Of a DNA stretch of 64,000 nt, positions 12,486-24,923 are shown one piece after another (the stretch's first letter is position 1; every line of letters begins with the position of its first letter). Source of the stretch: Caenorhabditis elegans (Eukaryota; Nematoda; Chromadorea; Rhabditida; Rhabditidae); NCBI RefSeq assembly GCF_000002985.6, contig NC_003284.9:8246001-8310000 (forward strand), in the 5' to 3' direction. The position numbers and the translations under genes are program-made. A model generated the notes under the pieces. The model saw only the letters and a list, made by a program, of their open reading frames with translations, made no database searches and was not told the DNA's origin.

Positions 12486-15175
12486 CTATGGGATAAGACC
12501 CAATAGGTAGGCTTTCAAATACTCTGGGATTGGGAGGGTTTTGTACTCGGAGGTTTGTACTGTGTCTCTAATTTGAATACGGCAAAGGTGTTGGAGACTG
12601 TGTGGATTTCTGAAAAACAGTTTCATTTAATTTTTTTTTCAGCTTTTCCAACTTACTTTGCTCTTTCACTGATATCCGTCTTCAATTGTGTTGGCAGCGG
12701 GAGTCTCTCGATTGCCTTGTTGTCATACTGCTCACCAAGCCCCAAAAGAAGTTCCAGAACCTCTGGCTGATTTTGAAGAGCAGCCAACTTGAGCACATTC
12801 CGTAGTTGTCCACGGCAGTCGTGAAGTGGATTTCTCATAACAACCTTAGCTCCATGAGTAATAAAGAGCTTCACTACTTTTGCGTCGATGCTGTCGTTCG
12901 AGCGGAAGTACTCAACAAATGGGCTTTTCAAGCGGGACCCATCTGGGAATTGGTGTTGAAGATTCATATCAGCTCCGTGCTCCAACAGAAGCTCCACGAT
13001 TTGGTATTGGTTGAGAAGACCTATAAAATTGCAGTTTAGTAGTCAATGAATGATTGAAAAAATACAATTGAACTTACTTGAACAGGATGCCAAATGAAGG
13101 CATGATCCAATGTAGGTGTGAACGGCATTTGGATTTGCTCCAGCGTCGAGAACAATTTTCAAAAGATGTGGATCATCCTTCAGAACGGCAATATCAATTG
13201 GAGATGGTTTCTCATATTTCTCATCCATATTAACATTACTTCCATTTGCAATCATAAACTTTACAAGGTCATGATTTCCAGAAAGAAGTGCAAAATGCAA
13301 CGCGCTTCTAAAATCTTGGCGTTCTGGGCAAAGTTTGTTGATATCCGCTCCATACTTCAAGAGAATTCGGATGGCTTCAATACCTTTATCTCTCAATCGG
13401 CAAGCTTTCATAATCGGTGTGAGCCCTTTTCGATCGAAAACATTTGGATCAGCTCCAAACTCGAGAAGTAATTCCAAAAAGTTTGTGTCCAAAGGACTGA
13501 CTTGTGTGATTTCTGGCCCGTCAAAATAAATGGCATTTGCGTTAGCTCCGTTAGTGAGGAGGAGACGGGCACAGTCATAGTGACCATTCTGAAAGAAAAT
13601 AACCGTCTTAGAACTAATATTTGAATTATTTTGTTTTATTATTCAAATTAATACAGACCTGAGGAAGGTTCGAAATCGACATAGTGATTTTGATTGGGAA
13701 CATTTTCAAATCATTAGAACAGCGACACAATTTTTGGTCTGTGTAGACTCTATCGTTATCAATTTGACAGGTTTATCAGAAAAATCAATGTCTACTCTTG
13801 TCAAAATAAATAAAATTTACCTTGATAGCAAGTCGAAGTGGCTCGTCAACATTTTCGCGTTGTGGATACTTGTCTCCAGCACGGAACTCTGGAGTCTCGT
13901 ACTGTTCAACGACTTTCATATACTGAAAATCTTAAATTGAAGTCATAAGTTCATTTTTCAGACACCTACCTGTAGAAGCAACTTGATCATTCTGTAATGT
14001 CCGTGTTCAGCACAAAGATGAAGCGCAGAGCAACCAATATTGTCGACAGCTTGCACCTGGAACTCAGTTTTTATAGTGTATTTCTTGATTACTCACGACC
14101 ACCCCCCTGATAGTACTAGTTTTGTCCGTGACTTGGAGCATGTTTTCTTAACATTCCATCTGACTTATGACCGCTTTTTTGATGTTTGTCAATGATATAT
14201 TTAAAGGGAAATGAGACGATTGAACACATTTCAATTCACACTAATTTATCGCACAAAACATATAGGTTGTAGTTTTGTTGAAGATATATGTTGTAGTTAT
14301 TGAAAATTAAAAAAATTAAAAACTTACCTTGGCACCGAGATTCAGAAGAAGTTTTGCAGCGGCTTGGTAGTTAATGTAACAGGCGTAATGAAGTGGTGTC
14401 AACCCAGCGGTGACTTGTCCATCAACCTGAAAATGAATTATGGTCAGAAGGCGTCACATTGTTTCCAGTGTTCTTTCTATCTTTTTTCGATCATGTCCTT
14501 TGCAATTTGCAACCGGTTCTCGTTTTTTTCTCGATTTTATGATCATGATCTTTTATTGACCACGCACACCCAACCAGGTGGCAAAAAATGAAGAAAACGG
14601 GTGGAGTATAAGAGGAAAAACAAGAATAGTATGCTCCAATCTTCGACGCGCCAACGATTAGTTGATAGAAAGAAAACAAATGCGAGACAAATAAACAAGA
14701 AAAAACCTGTGCTCCACGCAATAGGATGTAGCGGATTTCCTCGATCGGCGCATAGTTTGTGATTTTGTCGGCAAGTGCTCTCTGAAATTTTGGGACAGTT
14801 GGTCAAACGTGTTGAAATTCAGACTTGGGAGTTGAGTCATAAAGTATTTTTAGTGGGCTTATCAAAAAGTGAAGGCTGCTAACGATACGTATGATTTAAA
14901 TATATATTGGAAACATCATCCTAACATTGGAAGCTATAGAGGATATAGTGGATAATAGTGGTTTTGAAGTTTTACAAACAATTTTGGCCTAAACTTCAGA
15001 ACTTTTGAAAACTGATGGTTCATGTGGCATCATCAATGTATTTTATTTTTTAATTTTTGTAGTCGAAAATTATCATTAATGACATTAGTGAAGCCAGACA
15101 ATTCTTTTTTGGGAAAATCAAATCGCTTACCTGTAACTGGCTTTGACTTTCAAAATCGTCGTGACTTTCCATCAT
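12486..15175 (-). CDS. Ankyrin-repeat and SOCS-box protein (ASB-like), 468 aa
   Basis: Exons 15175-15131 (ATG), 14781-14707, 14426-14328, 14056-13970, 13922-13821, 13588-13078, 13020-12657 and 12609-12486 (TAG) join in phase. Ankyrin repeats fill residues ~40-400, with typical helices such as GLTPLHYACYINYQAAAKLL, CSALHLCAEHGHYRMIKLLL, RSALHFALLSGNHDLVKFMI and SCLHLASCS. The last exon encodes a SOCS box: SLQHLCRIQIRDTV (BC-box, elongin-BC contact) then LPIPEYLKAYLL (cullin-box region with Leu-Pro-x-Pro). ASB proteins are substrate receptors of Cul5-elongin BC ubiquitin ligases, with the ankyrin part choosing the target; that role here is inferred from domain order. A TTTTCAG acceptor 2 nt before the ATG suggests SL1 trans-splicing or a 5' UTR intron. 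Confidence 0.92.
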
Positions 15176-16560
15176 GTCTGAAAATTCAAAATTAAACCAT
15201 TCGTCTTTAGGTTAAAATCTAGAGAGTTAGGATTTCTACGTATAATCAAAGAAACGATAGTCTCAAAAGTGAGCAAGAAGGAACTGGAGCTCAATTGATC
15301 ATGAGACTTAAGGGGCCGAACCATTGTCGAAATTGGTGGTCAAAAGACACTGTCTCGTCTTGAAGAGATTTAGATTCTGAATGAAAGGAAACGGGCGAAC
15401 GGTTAGAGAGCACAAGTGAGCTAGACGAAAGTCCTTCTCTTTTTTCATCCCTCCCTCCGTCCGATCAGCTGGTTTCGACTCGTGCGGCCAGCCGCCGGGC
15501 GCCTTGAACAGCCGCGAGACACTCGGTGAGGGTCAAAGTTGATGGATATAGTGCAGGATAAGGTAGAGACACCAGGGATGAGCCGAGATCTCACTTTTCG
15601 CCTGTCCGCAATAATACCTAATTTGGTACTGGAGAGCGTCTCTAGACGGAAACAGGAATAGGAATTGGAAATAGAAAGGTAGAATCATAGTCAATAGAGT
15701 TGAAGTTGTTTGTTTGTCGTTTGAAAACAACATTATTCCAAAAAAAACATACGGGATGAAGATTTAGGATGAGAAAAAATTCGAGAAGCGTTGTGGAAGC
15801 AGTAAGAAATTTTGAATTAAGCATCTTGGCTGAATGAGAACAAAAAAAACAACAAATGGATGGCAAATCAGAAAAAGGTTTGTAATTAATGTTCGTGACA
15901 TTGGAGAACAATTTCCAGTGTGTTGAAAAATAAATTATGTTAATTGTAGATCAAAAGAATAAAAGAAAACAATTAAAGTTGGTCAAGATAAATTCCAGAT
16001 AAATTCCAAGTTTTTGCACAAGAAGTTTTAGAATACAATCAAACAGGTTTACGAAAAATATACATACTTTCAATGCTAAAAACTTCAAACATAATGTAGA
16101 AACCAAATCAGCAATTTAGAAAATATTGATCTGAATATTAGAACAACAATTGACTTAGACTATTGTTTCAAGTTCAAAAATAAATTAGGAAAGTGGGACT
16201 CGTTTCTTTTGTTCCCGGAACATTATCTAAAGCTTGAAATAAATTAAAACACTTATAACTCAGAGCTATGCAAAAAAAATGTTTAAGTGCAAACTTTAGT
16301 AAAGAAATTGAAAGATCTCCACTTTTTCTAGCTGCTGAACTCTTACTTTTTTTTGAAACACGTTTCTGTAATTAGAGGCGATTTCTTTAGAGAAAGAAAG
16401 AATTTGTATGTACATTTAATCAAAGAAATTACGAATTCATTGAGTTTATAACAAAAAGGCAAAAAAAGAGTGGAATGAAAAAACATGTACTTCGAATCAA
16501 AATGATTTTACAGAAAATGAAGATCATTTAGGAAAAATGGAATGAAATGAGAGTAATGAA
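15176..16560. other. Intergenic region: ASB-like promoter and ZP-gene 3' UTR
   Basis: Both flanking genes are on the minus strand: upstream of the ASB-like start and downstream of the ZP stop. A GC-rich patch at about 15440-15540 stands out from AT-rich surroundings and is a plausible promoter/enhancer. No exon is supported. Confidence 0.45.
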
Positions 16561-19500
16561 TTATGAAATGGTAGAAGAATCGACGCTGTCGTTGTCATTT
16601 ATACTGCTTGTCTTGTCGGACTTTGTCCATCGCCGATAAACCACGTGAACCATCGAAACCAAGAGTGCAGTTATCACAAAAACGAAAGTGCAGGTAGCAA
16701 TGAGCGCAGGTTGTGAATAGCAATGTGCCGGGCGAGCGTAGTCCTCGGACGATACTAAAAAATCACAGTTGATCTTTCTTTTCTCATATCTCAGTTCTAT
16801 TTAGCGATCAAGAAAAAAGGTCCGCTTGCACCTATCATGTGTTCGATGAGACAGCGGCATCGGACCTTTGCTTATTTCTGTCTCGTGCAATAATCACCAA
16901 ACGACACATGGTGTCATAAGTTCGAACTGACCAAGGGCAGCAGCTGAGAGCGTTGATTGGGGCGAGATCTCGAGCACGGTCTCAAGACGAAGCGTGGCCA
17001 CATCAGTTGAATTGTCTTCGTGACGGCGGCGGCGATGAGCTGGGATCACAGGGATCTTGGTGTCCGGCTCACGGATGCATTGCTGGAAGTTAAAATATTG
17101 GAAGGGATATCTGAGTTACTGATCAGGTTCAAAGAACACTCAAAAATTAAATTCTATTTGACATAACTAAGACGTCCGTATTAGTGATGCACCCCAACAT
17201 GTCCTATTGGTATATTGCAATTTTTAAACAGCAACTTCAATTTTTCCAATCATACAAATGTTTGCAAAATTATTTTACAAACGTACGTGTTCTACAGTTT
17301 TATATAAACTTCCAATACAAAAACATCAGACTAACACTGAGAAAAAGGCGGTTTTTGTAGATGTTCGAGTCCTAATTATTTGTGTTTAAAAAATTGGTAA
17401 CCTAGAAAATAATGAAAAAGTGAATTTACCAAAATTGTACATGATATGTATTCACTTTAATCTTCAGTTTACATTTTTCAGGGGCTTTCACTCCAATGTA
17501 TTTTTTTTTAATATAAATGACGCTTTGAAACTGAACTTTATACTAAAATATATTGAGGATCATAAGGAACCCATTTATTTGTACAGGAACTAGAACACAT
17601 ATCGTGGATCACGCAACGTCTTTTTCTCCGCAACTGGTTCCAGTTGTCTGACCATTATTTGTCATTACCATGCAAACTTATACCATTTTATATGGTGCCG
17701 CTTTTTGCCAAATGTTTTTTTTTCATTGTTTCTATAGTTTGAATAATAAAAACAATATTTCTAAAGTTCCATATCTTTTCGGAAATTTGTGACAAAAAAT
17801 AGTGAGCTAACATAATCTTACAGCTCGAAATTTTTTTGTCGTTTCCAAATTCCTTCCTTGGTTTAATTCCAGTGAAGTTTTTATAATCAGATGGGCTAGT
17901 AGTTTATGATAATTATAAAAATGTTCTGGATAGCTTGAAATTTCGAAAATTGAGCTAGGCTAGGAACTGACGCAAAATTATGAATAACCAGAACGAATGA
18001 TGACACGCTATGATTTACTTGGTGAATTTTAGATTAACTGAATGTTAGGCCGCTATTACTTAAGTCACAACTTCCAAGCATGCTTTCTTATGCTATGACA
18101 TTTATAGTTTTTCGCATAAAAGATCTTTCAACAATTCAATAAAATATATACCCATCTCAATAATGGTTACCATTAACCCCCACGCATTGCATCAGTTTTT
18201 GCAAATGGCAAAATAGCTTAGGTCGAAGTGAAATTGTGAAATGACGTTTTAGCAGATATTCAATTGGAATCTCGCGTGGTTTTACAGCACCACAAGACTT
18301 GCTCAATTTTTGTTTTGGAAAACAGTGGATTTCATGTTTTCCAGTTAGCTAGCCCAGATTTGCGCCAAATATCCGTAAACAATGAAATCTGCTGGACTTA
18401 ATTTTTAAAATGACAATATTGTTTTTTTATTGGAAATCTTTGTAACATAAAAGTGACGGAAAGTTGGAAAGCTTTTGATAACTGTTTAATATTGGTAAAT
18501 TTGAACTTTACTTATTCGATACTCACAACGAATAAAAACAGTTATAAAACTTTCTTACACAATTTTTCTTCACTGATCGATAGTTCCAAAGTTTATCTCT
18601 TATTTTCAATTTCTAATGTTGAAAATTTGTATTAAAATGTAAAGATTTATTTTTTGGCAGCCGACAAAAAAACAACAATTTTTATAAGTATATTATGATT
18701 ATATTTTATTAAGCATTGTAAACGTTGCAACACTGCCCTAAATTTCTTGAAGTTCTTCCCAAATGTTTTGAAAGTTTGAAACTTCATCAAAATTTTTATT
18801 GAAATTTTTACAATGAATTGAGGTTTTCACCATGAAGGTCTATTGTCAGTTTATTTTCACAAAAATTTATGTTCTGGCACTGCTTCATTTCTAAAGTTCT
18901 AAACTAGCAGGATTGTATGCCAAGTTGGGATCCATTTGCACGGAATTCCTACGTTAATATATTTTGTTAAAGTAATGATGTCATTGAAAAGTTACTTTTC
19001 AAAATTAAACATATAATTTTTTAATCATATAAAAAACGGAAAATCATTTTCATTCAAAAAATGACGAACTTCATCTACAAAAATAAATGTTTTTTTCTCA
19101 CTCTTTTTGTTTGACTCAATGACTCAAATGTTTTCCATTGCCCTTGGGACATGTTGAACATTCTTTGATTGATACCCCACTGTTCTCCCATTTCGTGTAC
19201 TTTTCTTTCGTGTCAAAATATACGTGTTTGGAAGAAAGAAACGCACCTCTCTATGACACGACTTGATGCATGGTTTGACTTGACATTCGAAATGCACAAA
19301 ATTGTTGGAGGTGAATTGAAATCCGTACCTTAAAACGAATTGACATGTGCGCGAAATATTTTGATTTTAAGATTTTCCGTTCACAAAAATTGTCTAAAAC
19401 AAAAATTGCCTAACATCTTTCTTTTTTCAATTCCCGGTTTTTTTATCCTTGATTTTTTTTTCTTTCTTTTTTTTCCTTGCTTACATATGCAAATAGACGT

Positions 19501-22500
19501 GTTTTGGGCCATTCGGTGTGGGTTGCGCACTCATTGCCGGCACGTCAATTGCCCTTGATAGTCGCACTCCGCATCTTTAAAAATTTGAATTTTGTAAAAC
19601 TTTTCTATCATTTCACCCATGTTTAATTACCCATTTGAATCGATGATGTTGATCGATGCATCGGGTGAATTGCTTCCATCGTGAGCGTAGCAGGAATGAA
19701 CGTAGAAATCATAAATAGCTGAAAAATATTACGATAACAATAATTATTAAAACCGCTTGTCAGAAGACGGAAATGGAAAACAGGTGATTTTGTTTTGTCT
19801 AATGTTCAATTTACGAGTGCTCCTGGAATTTTTGTAAAATTGTTCACAATTTTGTTCAGAAAAAATTCATTGGAAATTAGATACAAAATACCGTAATTTT
19901 CTATCAATAGAGTCTCTTTATTAGTGTTCCATCAATTTTTGTGACTTTTTTAAAGCTGTTTTCAGTGTTTTTTATTACAAAAAATTAAATTGTCTTAAAT
20001 TTCTACATTAAACGATAGTATTTCAAGTTGAAAACTAGTAAACTCGCAATCAGGCATAAACAACCAATAATATTTCCAGCTCATTAGAAACTAATAACTT
20101 GTAATCATGTAGTTGAAAAATTAAAATATAACTTTATTTCATTTATGAAAAGATTTACAACACGCTGGAAGCAATTGCCGAAAATCTTCAAAAACCAGCC
20201 ACTGCCAAGAATTTTTAATTCCCGCACATATTCTTTTCATTTTTTGTTTTTTAACTTATCGTAATTTTCCTAATATTCACACTCAGAAATACCAGTTCAA
20301 ATAGTATCGCATTTTATACTGAAAAGGAATACTGTATGAGTTAAGATAACTTTTTACTATTAATTCAAGTACAGAATCCTTTCCATTTATTTGTCTGTGC
20401 TCATCGACTGCGAACTACTCTATCATTTTGTTCAAATAGGTGTCACGGACAACTCTTAATCTTTTTAATTGGCTTCTCAATTTTTAAACTCGCAGACTAT
20501 AAGTTATTCTTAACATTGTTGTTGTTGTGCTTTCGTTAATGTTGGTTTCATAACACAAATACCCGGCTAAATGTGAACAAGAATTCTAATTATAGTTTTT
20601 GACATTATATAATTCCTATTCTTTATTTCGACTAATGGAAGAGAGAAAGATGATAGGTTTCTAACACTTCGAAAGAGTATATTAGCCGATGACACTCAGA
20701 GAAGAGAGATTTTGAAGCGTCACAGAGAGAAAGATGGAGCCGAAATGAGCGAGAAAGGAAAATGCTCACCTGTGTTCTGAAGAGCTATATCCAATGTAAT
20801 CCGTTGCCCGACAGCCGCTTTGACCACGGGGGAGCCACTGATCCCATGGCCTTCGAGAATTTGCATTGTCAAAGCTGGGGAGCCTCCGCTTCCGGTTACA
20901 ACACTGTTGTCATCATTCATTGCAGTTATCTATAATAGTGATTTTAGCAAATAGAAAGGAATTTCAGTAGTTTGTAGAGCGTTCGTTGCAATTATATCTT
21001 TAGTTTTTGTATTATTTCCAAGTTGGGAAATTTCGCGATGATTGCCCGGAATAACGATACCCGATCTCGACACTGCATATTTCAATTAAATGCAAAAGGT
21101 GTGTGCATTTATATATGTAGTACATATCAGCTTCACATGTTTCATCTATTTTTCATTTAAAAAAGTGGTTTAAAACCAATGAAAATTTAGCAAGTTGATT
21201 TTGTATATATCATCATCCTTCTTGTATATAGCAAAAATCCCCTAAGTTAGGAGTCGTATTTTCCGGACTAAATTTGCAGAATTTTCATTTGGGTAATAGA
21301 TAAAAAATATTTAAAAGGTTTCCACAGACAATAAGCAGCTTCACAAATTAGGAATAAACCCAAGATATGGGTGGTAAATATTTCCAATTTCGTAATAGGT
21401 TGGCTTGTTTGCACTTTTCATTAGATTTCTTATACTTCAAAAAAAATTGTTTTATTTTTTTCCGTTCGCATTTTAATTTTAGTTACAGTTTGATAAAACA
21501 TATGGTATCTGTTAAATATTATATTTGAAAGTTTTATTAAAAACTTGTTGTTTTTCTCTTTTTTTTATTAATTTTAAGTCAGTGTTACCTGCAATGCATT
21601 TGTGCCATTAAAGATTGGTGGAAGTGTGAGAGTAATGTCCTGTGTTGCATAGATACATTTAACGTTAATTGCGCTGAATCCGTCGACAATTAGTCCATCG
21701 ACAGGACTAACTAATAGCTTGATACTGTAGGTGCCGCTAGTCTGAAAAAAACATGACGACGTTTCAATCTTTGGTGTCATCCCTGGAAATCATATGAGAA
21801 TCGCTGAAAAATTCTAATTTCCTTCCAGTCTGATTGCTTTTTCACACTTTTAACGTGGTTTTTGAAGCTGAAATTTTTCAAAAAAATTTGTGAAGCGGAA
21901 ATAAATATCACACTATGCAATGTTTCTTTTTTGTAGACTTTTTGTTCTCAGTTTCAATATTAAATCTGGTTAGTTTGTACTAGTATAAGAAATTCTGGAA
22001 TTTTTTTGCAATTTCAAAATATATTCCCAGAAAAATACCAAGTAAACTTGTTTCTGTTATCATCTTTTAAATACAATTTAAAAAAAATAAAAATTAAACC
22101 ACATTTCCTGAGAAACAAGAAAAAAGGTTTGTAAGTAACCCCAAATATTGAAGATATTGGTGGTTTTGTCTCAGAGCCGAATAAGAAAATACGGTAGTTA
22201 AAGCATTTTATCCAAAAAAAATCCCTTAAAAACTGGGGCTCATTTTTTAAACAATGCCGTGCCCCTCTTAATGAGAAAGATGCGTGTAACCTAATTACTA
22301 CGACTGCGCAGCAAAAAAAGAGAGGGGGCATATGCATACACATATTGCAATATGAATGATGCACATTCTCTTTCTGCTCACGTCCCTTCCTTCGCCACCC
22401 TTCATCACATCTTGCGTCCCCCATCACTGCTTCCCGCTACTTTTTATCCTCTTTCTTGACTTTTACCTCGAAAACTGTATCAATGAGTTTATCAACACTT

Positions 22501-24923
22501 TCGCATGTAACTTTTCCTTTTTTTGTCTTTTTGTAAAAATAGAACATCAACATTTTGTCTAAGTCTTTGTGTTGTTCTCTTGGGGTAATTTATCAAATGG
22601 GCTAGTTCGTCATTCTGAGGATGAAAACGGGTACAAACTAAAGAGGAAGTGGTAAGGCGAGGTTCTGAGCCTCCGCACAAAAAAGAACTCAAGCTAAGAA
22701 TCGGAAAGCCTGCCCTACACTGCTCTCTTGAACCAGAAAACCGAACCAAAACCAATTCTTCTTCTTCATTCTAGCAGAAACTATTGAAAATTCTGACGAA
22801 TACATAGATTTAGTAGTGGTTTCCGTGGTCGCGCCGTCTCCCCCAAAAAACCTTGCGAGAAATTTCTTCAGTAGATCATATACAGATACAGAGCAATTCA
22901 TTTTTCTCGGCCACTTTTAATTTTGTGCAAATCCGATTTCTTTATCAGAATGAAAAAACTAGTACTACACCACTTGGAAGTGTTTTTTTTAATTTAGTCC
23001 TTTATTACAAATTTTATGATAAAAGATGTGCATTTGAATGTGCATTGACAGGCAACCAAAGATGGTTTTTCGAAAACACACTGGGGAGAGAACAATACTC
23101 AAAAACGAAGATCTCTAATTTCCCGCGATTGCTTACAGATTTTTGCAAAATAATAGCAGGAGATGAACCCTAATATGATAATCTTCTGCAAATCTAGTAA
23201 GATAGTCATCACTCACAAAAAAGGTATTTCAATACACAAATGTGTTCGTCACAAGCTATGCTTGACTTTGATCTACCAGATATGATACTTTTAAAACAAT
23301 TTCCTCTTCGAGCTCGCCGAATAATCGCTATTTAATACTCATATGATTTGCCTGGCTCTAAAGACCTAAAACATATTTCCAGCCCCGTTCTCTATCCTCC
23401 CCACTCAACCTTAACAGGAAATTAATAATTTCCTGTAGTTCTGCCACCGACAGAAATATTTGGTCTTTTTGAGGTCTTCTATTGTGTGAGCCACCACAAA
23501 CTCGTCGTTTTTTCTTCTCATTTTCCTCATTACTTTTCGCATACCTCATTGGCTACGACGGCGCACTTTGTGGAGTTAAACAGTGGTATGTTGATTGACA
23601 TCGAATTAGATCCGTTACCTTTCCACCTGGAAACAAATTAGTTAGGAGCCCCACTTATTTTGTCGTTTTTTGTTCGTACCTGCATTGTTCATATTTTCTT
23701 GGGTTTTCGGTCAAAACGCCTCCAGAAAAACTTTTGGCAAAAGTGAGTGCAACTTCGATATTCGAAGATGTACATGTTACTTTCTTGTCTGAAAAAATCG
23801 TTTTCCTATTTTTGATTCATATCATATAGAACCTGTGATCAAAGCTTCTCCTTGGGCGGTGTCGATAAGCTGAAACATCACAATTTACCGAAAAATTGAT
23901 TTCTAATGAAGACCTTACTACTTATTGTTTATTTCTTGAAAAATAACAAAATCTGAAACAAAATTTTACAGTTGTGTCTATTTTGATAGGTTACACTGAA
24001 TTAACACGCCCTAGCCCTTTTATAATTCATACTTTTAATTTCAAAAATTGCCATCATCAACACTTTCATCTCAACAAACAAATTTTGAGCTCATAAGCAA
24101 GTCTGTTTGTTTTCTTTTAGTTGTCTCTCGTCGTGTTGCCAGTTGAATAGCAATTCTTCAAAACACTTGAAAATAAAGGTTTTTGTGTATGTGTTCATGA
24201 GACTATTTGTGTTAATTTTTGGAAGTTTTGTGTCAAAAAGTGCTATTTTTTGATTAGTTATTTTGAAATAAATTATTGAAAGACATATTTAATGGTTTTT
24301 TTTTCAAAAAACTGTTCATCAAAAAATTTTGAGTTTTCTTTCAAAAACATAAGGATTATTTTTGAACTTTCAGGATCAAATAATAATAATTTCTGAGGCT
24401 AAAGTATTTTTTTGTTTGATTTAAATCGGTACCTGCCCCAAAATGTTTTGCAACACGTTTTCCATTCATTGTTTTTAATGAAAATTTTATCAAAATGAGA
24501 GGTTTAAATGCATTTTTAGGCCTAACATTTGTTAGAAAAAAACATTAACCTCTACCAAATATGGTCAAACACGTCACGTTAAATATTCAAAATAGCTAAC
24601 ATTTTTGGGGCAGGCATACTACACAAGAATCTTAAAATCTTAAAAATTTAGGGAAACATTGGTAATACGTTTTGTTTAAAAAACTGGTTAATCTTGAAAG
24701 CGTCAGTATCATAGATCTGCTTTAAAGAAATAATTTGAAACTATTCAAAGTTTTGGAGTTAGGTACAGTTAGTTTCTTTTTCATTTGAACGTGCATTTTG
24801 AAAAGTGGTGGCCAAAAACATATACACATTTTCTTTATTTTTCTATAAATTAACAGTTTGAACCAATTAAATAAAGAATTTTTTGCTCTCACTCACCCAT
24901 AATAACATCCAAAAAATAAACAT
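16561..24923 (-). CDS. ZP (zona pellucida) domain, cuticlin-like type I membrane protein, 390 aa
   Basis: Eleven phase-consistent exons: 24923-24897 (ATG), 23869-23833, 23788-23680, 23626-23545, 21741-21589, 20929-20770, 19718-19631, 19574-19485, 19328-19247, 17082-16932 and 16754-16561 (TAA). Residues 1-16, MFIFWMLLWLIDTAQG, are a signal peptide. The ZP domain spans ~24-265: the first Cys in KVTCTSSNIEVALTFAKSF, the second in KYEQC, INVKCIY, then the hallmark YDFYVHSCYAHDGSN, SINIIDSNGCG and FVHFECQVKPC. A tetrabasic HRRRRHED sequence follows as a furin-type cleavage site, then an extracellular linker, one membrane helix (LIATCTFVFVITALLVSMVH) and a 30-residue cytoplasmic tail. ZP proteins polymerise into apical extracellular matrix after cleavage; in worms many shape cuticle (CUT/CUTL, DYF-7, NOAH). 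I cannot name the exact gene. Two of its acceptors are TTTTAAG-type. Confidence 0.93.
22985..23080 (+). repeat. Dispersed repeat, copy A (inverted relative to 27150-27245)
   Basis: About 85 bp, containing TTTAGTCCTTTATTACAAAT and, further on, TGTGCATTGACAGGCAACCA, recurs in reverse orientation at 27150-27245 with roughly 85-90% identity by eye. This copy lies in an intron of the ZP gene. Both copies are open over this stretch, but the peptide similarity simply follows the DNA repeat. Confidence 0.85.
24431..24615. repeat. Short inverted-repeat element in ZP intron 1
   Basis: ACCTGCCCCAAAATGTT at 24431-24447 is mirrored by AACATTTTTGGGGCAGG at 24598-24614, one mismatch apart, bounding ~185 bp without coding potential. 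It looks like a small MITE-like element with ~17-bp terminal inverted repeats. Confidence 0.6.

Noticed and set aside
16900-16935. GTTCGAACT string resembling a tRNA B-box
   Set aside because: No matching A-box, stems or CCA-proximal terminator run at tRNA spacing; it overlaps the ZP exon boundary.
22014-22427. 137-codon minus-strand open frame
   Set aside because: Inside a ZP intron; skewed Phe/Cys content, no family resemblance, no splice partners.
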